Part shown: positions 59,240-64,000 of the stretch, piece after piece
Layout: each line of letters opens with the position of its first letter
How positions within the stretch are numbered: the stretch's first letter is position 1
Source: Cumulibacter manganitolerans
Lineage (GTDB): Bacteria > Actinomycetota > Actinomycetes > Mycobacteriales > Antricoccaceae
Assembly (NCBI RefSeq): GCF_009602465.1
Contig: NZ_WBKP01000006.1
Coordinates: forward strand, 1 to 64,000
Direction of reading: 5' to 3'
DNA: 64,000 bases
Position numbers and translations under genes: made by a program
The notes under the pieces: generated by a model
The model's database searches: none
Told to the model about the DNA's origin: nothing
What the model saw: the letters and a program-made list of their open reading frames with translations, nothing else

Positions 59240-61623
59240 GGGGTTCCTTCCTCATCGAGCCAGGCGAGAAGCTGATCGGCGCGCGCGTCCCAGCCGTCCC
59301 CGGCGACCGACTGAGCGATGGCGCCGCCATCACGCGGGGCGCCGAGGAGCCGGCTGACGGCGCGGCCGAACTCCTCCGGGGTGCCGGCCGGACGGACGAA
59401 GCGAGGGTCCAGCCCACGGGTCGGCGCTACGTCGGTCGTCACGACCGGCAGCCCGGCCGCCAGGTACTCGAGCGTCTTCAGTGGGTAGCTGCGCCGGTTG
59501 AACATCGAGTCGGCGTACGGCGTGAGGCCCACCGAGATCGCCCGCAGGAACGACGGGAGCTCGCTGCGCGGCCGCTGATCGACCCAGTGCACGCCCGGCG
59601 CGGCGGCGAGCCGGTCGAAGGCGGCGTTCTCGCCATCCGTGACGAACCACCGCGGCCCGACCAGCAGCAGGTCGATGCCGAGGCGGTGCACCGCCTCGAG
59701 ATACGTCAGGTCGGTCCGGGAGTTGAACTGCCCCACGACACCGGCCACGGGGCCGCACAACGGGATCTCCGCCGGGGTGACGGCGGCGATATCGGCGAAC
59801 CGATCGAGCTCCGCGGCGTTGGGCAACCACCGCGGGCTGCTGGGACCGCGCTGCAGATGCCGGGCGAGCTCGGGCGTCACCGCGAGCACCAGATCCGCCG
59901 ACCGCAGGTTGCGTTCGCGGGCTGCGCTCAGGTAGGCCCGGCTCACGCCCCACATCGGGGCGGCCTCGGCGAAGTCGTCCGTGGCGTAGTACACCCGCGT
60001 ACCGGGAAGATCCTGCAGGACGTCCAGCATCGGGGCGGACGTCGAGGCGATGACGGCCCGTGGCCGCAGGTCGTGCGCCCGCAGGTAGTCGCGCGCGACC
60101 TCCGCGCGACGTCGGCTGGCGATCTCGCGCAACCCGGGCCGCTGGACGCCGGCGGCGACCGGTGCTCGCAACCGCACGATGCCCGGGTGCGGGTGGCTCA
60201 CGAGCGGGATGACCCGGTCGCGGCGCCGCACGACCGAGTGCGGGGTGTCGACCCACACCACGTCGGCGTGCTCGGCAAGCGCCGTCGCCAGATGCCGGTC
60301 CGTGCCGGCGATGGTGTCCCAGCCGACTCCGGGGAAGTACAGGATTGGGCCGCGTCGGTCGCCGGCGCGCCGTCCGCCGCGAGCCGTCCGGGCTCGCGCC
60401 GCGACCGGGTCGGCGTTGAAGTCGTCGGCGCGTCCGGTACCCCGGAGCCGGGCGACCCGCTGACCGACGTAGTAGCTGCCCAGCTGGGTGACCGACCGGG
60501 CGGCGTCGAGCGGACGGCGCCGGGCCGCCGCCCGTCCCGCGACGGCGTCGCGGTAGACGGTGATCTGGCGACCCGCTGCGGTCTCCAGCGAGAAGTCCCG
60601 GACCACGTCCAGCCCGAATCCGCCGAGGTCGGACCGGCGTGCGCGGTCGGTGAGCAGCGGCGCCAGCTCCCGCTCGAGGGCTGCCGGGCCGCTCTCCGCG
60701 CCGTCGCCGACGCCGTACCAGCCCTGCCAGCGGAACTCGTCGGCGCTGTCGGGGGTGAGCGTTCGGAAGTAGCCGCGCTCCCCCTGCACGACGAGCGGCT
60801 TGCCGAAGGCCAGGGAACGCAACGCCGACCCGCCCATCCCGAGCATGACGTCGGCGGCGTCGTACGCCGGCCGTGGATCCGCGAGCTCTCCGGTGAGGAA
60901 CACGCTCGGTGTCCCGATGCGCCGGTTCGCCTCCTCCGCCGCCTGCTCGATCTGCGTCCGCGCCTTGCCGTCTCCCACGATCAGCAGCTGGAACGGAGCC
61001 GTCGCAGCCATCCGGGCGGCCGTCTCGATGGCGGTGAGGATCCCCTCGGCCTTCAGGTCCGGTACCAGCCGGCTCACGCTGGCCACCACGGGCCGGTCGT
61101 CCAGACCCAGCTCGGCACGCAGCTGCGCGGCCGCCTCCCCGGTGACGTGCGGCGCGTTGTGCCGCAGATCGACCGGCGGCTCGATCAGGTTCACGTTCAG
61201 CCGGCCGCCGGCCTGCTCGGCCGCGCTGATCTGCGCAGTGCCGACCACCAACGGCAGCCGCCGCGGCAGGAAGGGCGCCACCGCCATCGACATGACCGTG
61301 CAGACCGCGGCCACCTCGGGCGCCCACTCGGCCGCGAGAGCGGCCTCCATGCCGGGCGGCCACTCGTAGCCGTGGAGGACGTCGATACCCCGCTCGTGCA
61401 CCAGGTCCCGCAGCGTGCGGGCGACGCGCGGCGAGGGCCGTCGTCCCGGGTCCGGCGACTCGATGAACTCCAGGCCGAGCTCGTCGATCCGCGCGCACAG
61501 GCTGCCCCGCCGCCCGAATACCACGCACTCGTGCCCCTGGCGGCTCACCTCGGCAGCCAGCTCGATGGCGTTGATCTGGCTGCCGCCCATGTCGAGGTCG
61601 TGCGGGTACACGAGGATCTTCAC
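59236..61623 (-). CDS. Fused two-domain glycosyltransferase (GT4-like plus GT4-like)
   Basis: A 795-residue protein made of two GT-B units. Residues about 1-375 start MKILVYPHDLDMGGSQINAI, with SRLVPDLKAEGILTAIET, GDGKARTQIEQAAEE and GSALRSLAFGKPLVVQGE. A basic/Arg-rich linker (about 380-425) follows. A second unit starts at ILYFPGVGWDTIAGTDRHLA and has LTPYADSMFNRRSYPLKTLE and AAGLPVVTT. GTG start at 61623 overlaps the flippase stop (GTGA at 61620-61623). Such tandem enzymes could add two sugars in succession, so the fusion may fix the order of a disaccharide. No internal frameshift is visible. Confidence 0.85.
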   Translation of the reverse strand: MKILVYPHDLDMGGSQINAIELAAEVSRQGHECVVFGRRGSLCARIDELGLEFIESPDPGRRPSPRVARTLRDLVHERGIDVLHGYEWPPGMEAALAAEWAPEVAAVCTVMSMAVAPFLPRRLPLVVGTAQISAAEQAGGRLNVNLIEPPVDLRHNAPHVTGEAAAQLRAELGLDDRPVVASVSRLVPDLKAEGILTAIETAARMAATAPFQLLIVGDGKARTQIEQAAEEANRRIGTPSVFLTGELADPRPAYDAADVMLGMGGSALRSLAFGKPLVVQGERGYFRTLTPDSADEFRWQGWYGVGDGAESGPAALERELAPLLTDRARRSDLGGFGLDVVRDFSLETAAGRQITVYRDAVAGRAAARRRPLDAARSVTQLGSYYVGQRVARLRGTGRADDFNADPVAARARTARGGRRAGDRRGPILYFPGVGWDTIAGTDRHLATALAEHADVVWVDTPHSVVRRRDRVIPLVSHPHPGIVRLRAPVAAGVQRPGLREIASRRRAEVARDYLRAHDLRPRAVIASTSAPMLDVLQDLPGTRVYYATDDFAEAAPMWGVSRAYLSAARERNLRSADLVLAVTPELARHLQRGPSSPRWLPNAAELDRFADIAAVTPAEIPLCGPVAGVVGQFNSRTDLTYLEAVHRLGIDLLLVGPRWFVTDGENAAFDRLAAAPGVHWVDQRPRSELPSFLRAISVGLTPYADSMFNRRSYPLKTLEYLAAGLPVVTTDVAPTRGLDPRFVRPAGTPEEFGRAVSRLLGAPRDGGAIAQSVAGDGWDARADQLLAWLDEEGTP

Positions 61624-63077
61624 GCGATCCCCCGCCCAGCGGCCGCCGCGCGCAGCAGCCGCAGGTCGTTGCGCTGCCACCACGCAAGAGCGGCGATGAT
61701 CAGCACCGCGACGAGCCCGGCGGCCGACGCCGCCACGAACGCGGGCGTGAGCGCCCGCGCGAGCTGCCAGCCGACGAGCCAGGCGACCAGCCCGGCGCCG
61801 ACCGGCAACAGCACGGCGCAGAGCACGCGTCCCGGGCGAACGCCGATGCGCTGCAGCCCGAGCACGTACAGCGGTACGACGACGACGACACCCACGAGGA
61901 ACTGCACGGCGGCGACGGCCGGGCCACCGCCCTGGCGAACGGCCCACAGCATCAGGGGAAGCGCCACCGCGAACGAGCTGATCTGCACGACCAGCAGGAA
62001 ACCCGGCTTGCCCTGCACGACGACGTAGTCGTACGCCAGCTCGAACCAGATCTTGAGCGCCGCGAAGGCGGCCATCCAGACGAGCACGTGCGCGGCGGGG
62101 GCCCATGCGGCGCCGTACACGAAGTGGACGACCGGTCCGGCGGCACCGCTGACGGCGAGGCACGCCGGCAACGCTACGCAGGACAGCAGCGTGAGGACTC
62201 GGGTGAAGTTCCGGGTCATGCGCTCCGGCTCGTCCTTCAGCGCCGAGAAGGCCGCGGGGGCGACCGCGCGCAGCGGCAGCGAGAAGATCGAGACCGGCCA
62301 GCTCGCGAGGTTGAAGGCCAGCACATAGAAGCCGAGTGCCTGCGCGCCGGCGACGGCGCCGACGATCATCTGGTCGACGTACCCCGACGCGAAGACGACG
62401 ATGCTGGAGGCCGCCAGGGGCATCCCGAAACGAAACAGCCGGCGGGCGATGTCGCGATCCCAGCCGAACCGGTACCCGATCGGCGACCAGTGCACCAGCA
62501 GCGCACCGTGCACGAGGCTCCCCGCCAGCCGGCCGATGGCCAGGCTCATCGCGCCCCAGCCGAGCAGCGCCAGCAGCAGCGACAGACCGGCACCCAGCCA
62601 GGTGTTGACCTGGTCGGCGATCGTGCGCTGCTTCTGCATGAACTCGCGCTGCATGACCGCCGCGGACGTCGCGACCAGACCGTCGAGCAGGATCGACACG
62701 GCCAGCACGCGGATCACCGTGGTGGCGCGCGGATCGCCCAGGAGAGAGGCGATCCCGGGAGCGGCGAGCATGACGGCGGCGGTGAGCAGGCCGCTGCTGA
62801 GGGCCGCCACCGTGTTGACCGTCGGCGCGATGGTCGCCGGATCGTCACGCCACCGGATGATGGCGAGGCTGACTCCGAGCTCGTTGAAGCTCAGGATCGC
62901 CAGCAGGGTCACGGTCGCGATCGCGAAGATCCCGAACTCCTCCGGGCCGAGCACGCGGGCGAGGGCGATGCCGATGGTCAAGGTCCCGAGCCGCGCGGCC
63001 ACGGTATTGCCGAAGCTCCACCCGAACGCGCGCGACGCGCGCCGGGTGACGGAATCCTCGGCCGGCTGGACCATCAT
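61620..63077 (-). CDS. Wzx-like polysaccharide flippase
   Basis: A 485-residue polytopic protein with about 12-14 hydrophobic segments, typical of the MOP/PST (Wzx, RfbX) flippases. It begins MMVQPAEDSVTRRASRAFGWSFGNTVAARLG, a family-typical amphipathic start. It contains FNELGVSLAIIRWRDD and ASLLGDPRATTVIRVLAVSI. It translocates lipid-linked glycan units for the Wzy-like polymerase encoded at 49.7 kb. The start ATG 63077 overlaps the DegT stop (ATGA at 63074-63077). It is part of the long minus-strand operon. Confidence 0.9.
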   Translation of the reverse strand: MMVQPAEDSVTRRASRAFGWSFGNTVAARLGTLTIGIALARVLGPEEFGIFAIATVTLLAILSFNELGVSLAIIRWRDDPATIAPTVNTVAALSSGLLTAAVMLAAPGIASLLGDPRATTVIRVLAVSILLDGLVATSAAVMQREFMQKQRTIADQVNTWLGAGLSLLLALLGWGAMSLAIGRLAGSLVHGALLVHWSPIGYRFGWDRDIARRLFRFGMPLAASSIVVFASGYVDQMIVGAVAGAQALGFYVLAFNLASWPVSIFSLPLRAVAPAAFSALKDEPERMTRNFTRVLTLLSCVALPACLAVSGAAGPVVHFVYGAAWAPAAHVLVWMAAFAALKIWFELAYDYVVVQGKPGFLLVVQISSFAVALPLMLWAVRQGGGPAVAAVQFLVGVVVVVPLYVLGLQRIGVRPGRVLCAVLLPVGAGLVAWLVGWQLARALTPAFVAASAAGLVAVLIIAALAWWQRNDLRLLRAAAAGRGIA

Positions 63078-64000
63078 GCCGACAGGGAGTCTCGCAATGC
63101 AGCGCAGACCCGCTCCTGCTGCTCGGGCCGCAGGTGCGGGAACATCGGCAGCGAGAGGATGCGGTCGGCGGCGGTCTCGGCGACCGGGAACTGTCCTCGG
63201 CGGTAGCCGAGCGGCGCGTACGCGTCCGTGAGGTGCACCGGGGTCGGGTAGTGCAGCGCGACGCCGATCCCGGCCTCCAGCATCTGCGCCATCACCCGGT
63301 CGCGGTTCTCGACGCGCACGACGTACAGGTGCCAGACGTCCTGGTTGCCCGGTAGCACCGACGGGAGCCGCACGCCGTCGATGTCGCCGAGCAGCTCGGC
63401 GTACCGATCGGCGGCGTCCCGACGGGCCGCGTTCCACTTGTCCAGGCGGCGCAGCTTCGCCCGCAGCACGGCGGCCTGGACGGCGTCCAGGCGGGCATTC
63501 ATGCCGATCCGGTCGTGCACGTACTTCACCGAGCTGCCGTGCGCCGCGAGGCTGCGGACGACGGCGGCGAGCTCGGGGTCGTCGGTCAGCACCGCACCGC
63601 CGTCCCCGGCGGCGCCCAGGTTCTTGCCCGGGTAGAAGCTGGTCCCGGCGATCGTGCCGAGCGCTCCGGCCCGTCCGTCGACGGACGAGGCGCCCTGGGA
63701 CTGGGCGGCGTCCTCCACCACCGGGATGCCGGCCGCGTCGGCGATCTGCCGGATCCGCTGCATCGGAGCCGTCTGCCCGTACAGGTGCACCGGGGCGATC
63801 GCGCGGGTGCGCGCGGTGATGGCGGCGGTGATCGCGTCGGGGTCGATCAGCAGGTGCTCGTCGTCCACGTCGACGAGCACAGGCACCGCCCCGATGCGCG
63901 AGGCCGCCTCGGCGGTGGCGATGAACGTGTTGGCGGGCATGATGACCTCGTCGCCGGGGCCGACTCCCAGCGCGCGGAACGAGAGCTCGAGCGCGTCGGT
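63074..64000 (-). CDS. DegT/DnrJ/EryC1/StrS aminotransferase (5' end beyond the window)
   Basis: A PLP-dependent sugar aminotransferase, partial at the right edge (308 codons visible, reading TDALELSFRALGVGPGDEVI first). The PLP lysine lies in SFYPGKNLGAAGDGG and aspartate in VEDAAQSQG. The C-terminal HYPTPVHLTDAYAPLGYR is typical of the family. It probably makes an amino-sugar nucleotide for the glycan. It is the farthest-upstream gene of the minus operon that is visible and overlaps the flippase start. The amino group it makes could be the acceptor for the neighbouring ligase/decarboxylase chemistry, an inference only. Confidence 0.93.
   Translation of the reverse strand, partial: TDALELSFRALGVGPGDEVIMPANTFIATAEAASRIGAVPVLVDVDDEHLLIDPDAITAAITARTRAIAPVHLYGQTAPMQRIRQIADAAGIPVVEDAAQSQGASSVDGRAGALGTIAGTSFYPGKNLGAAGDGGAVLTDDPELAAVVRSLAAHGSSVKYVHDRIGMNARLDAVQAAVLRAKLRRLDKWNAARRDAADRYAELLGDIDGVRLPSVLPGNQDVWHLYVVRVENRDRVMAQMLEAGIGVALHYPTPVHLTDAYAPLGYRRGQFPVAETAADRILSLPMFPHLRPEQQERVCAALRDSLSA

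Noticed and set aside
59587-62028. 813-residue plus-strand open frame
   Set aside because: Antisense shadow of the fused glycosyltransferase and flippase genes; Arg/Gly-rich composition without domains.

Overview
The window is very GC-rich DNA (roughly 70 percent G+C by eye) with tightly packed genes, many GTG or TTG starts, ATGA/GTGA stop-start overlaps and mycothiol-type genes. It reads as an Actinomycetota chromosome. The repertoire (two wall enzymes built on a shared surface repeat, many acyl-CoA enzymes) would suit Geodermatophilales or Frankiales-type soil actinobacteria, but nothing here fixes the genus.

Left part (1-42 kb) is mostly acyl-CoA and carboxylic-acid catabolism. It holds a two-subunit CoA transferase, five acyl-CoA dehydrogenases, three APH-like kinases (two adjacent to an acyl-CoA dehydrogenase), two AMP-forming ligases, an enoyl-CoA hydratase, a MaoC-type dehydratase, four SDR enzymes if the lone one at 33.9 kb is counted loosely with its neighbours, an alpha-methylacyl-CoA racemase and a branched-chain 2-oxoacid dehydrogenase E1alpha/E1beta/E2 operon. 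Interspersed are an MshA/MshB-like pair, an AtzG/AtzE-like amidase pair, Dps, a PfpI protein, an unusual thioredoxin-reductase/methyltransferase fusion with a divergent XRE-cupin regulator, an orphan molybdenum hydroxylase subunit and an orphan ABC solute-binding lipoprotein. Two genes are visibly broken: the FAD oxidoreductase at 32-33.2 kb has a one-base frameshift and the E1beta gene has an in-frame amber codon.

Two separate two-gene modules (6.3-8.8 kb and 40.8-43.3 kb) each pair a Ser/Pro/Ala-rich lipoprotein with a secreted wall enzyme carrying the same ~100-residue repeat domain. One enzyme is an M23 endopeptidase and the other a penicillin-recognising-type serine hydrolase. Between 23.9 and 24.8 kb lies a non-coding mosaic of 73-74 bp direct repeats and nested inverted repeats.

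Right part (43.5-64 kb) is an exopolysaccharide or surface-glycan locus. It has glycosyltransferases, a polysaccharide deacetylase, a secreted beta-helix protein, two Wzz-like membrane proteins, an O-antigen-ligase/Wzy-like polymerase, a Wzx-like flippase and a DegT aminotransferase. Embedded in its >10 kb minus-strand operon is the most interesting piece: an AMP-forming ligase, a PLP decarboxylase, an acyl carrier protein and an asparagine-synthase-like enzyme lacking the glutaminase cysteine. The ligase and decarboxylase resemble the exosortase-A-associated ligase/decarboxylase pair of Proteobacteria, but no exosortase is visible. By analogy with aminoacyl-carrier-protein decarboxylation (butirosin BtrI/BtrK), the set could load an amino acid on the carrier protein, decarboxylate it and transfer the amine-bearing acyl group to the glycan or its precursor.
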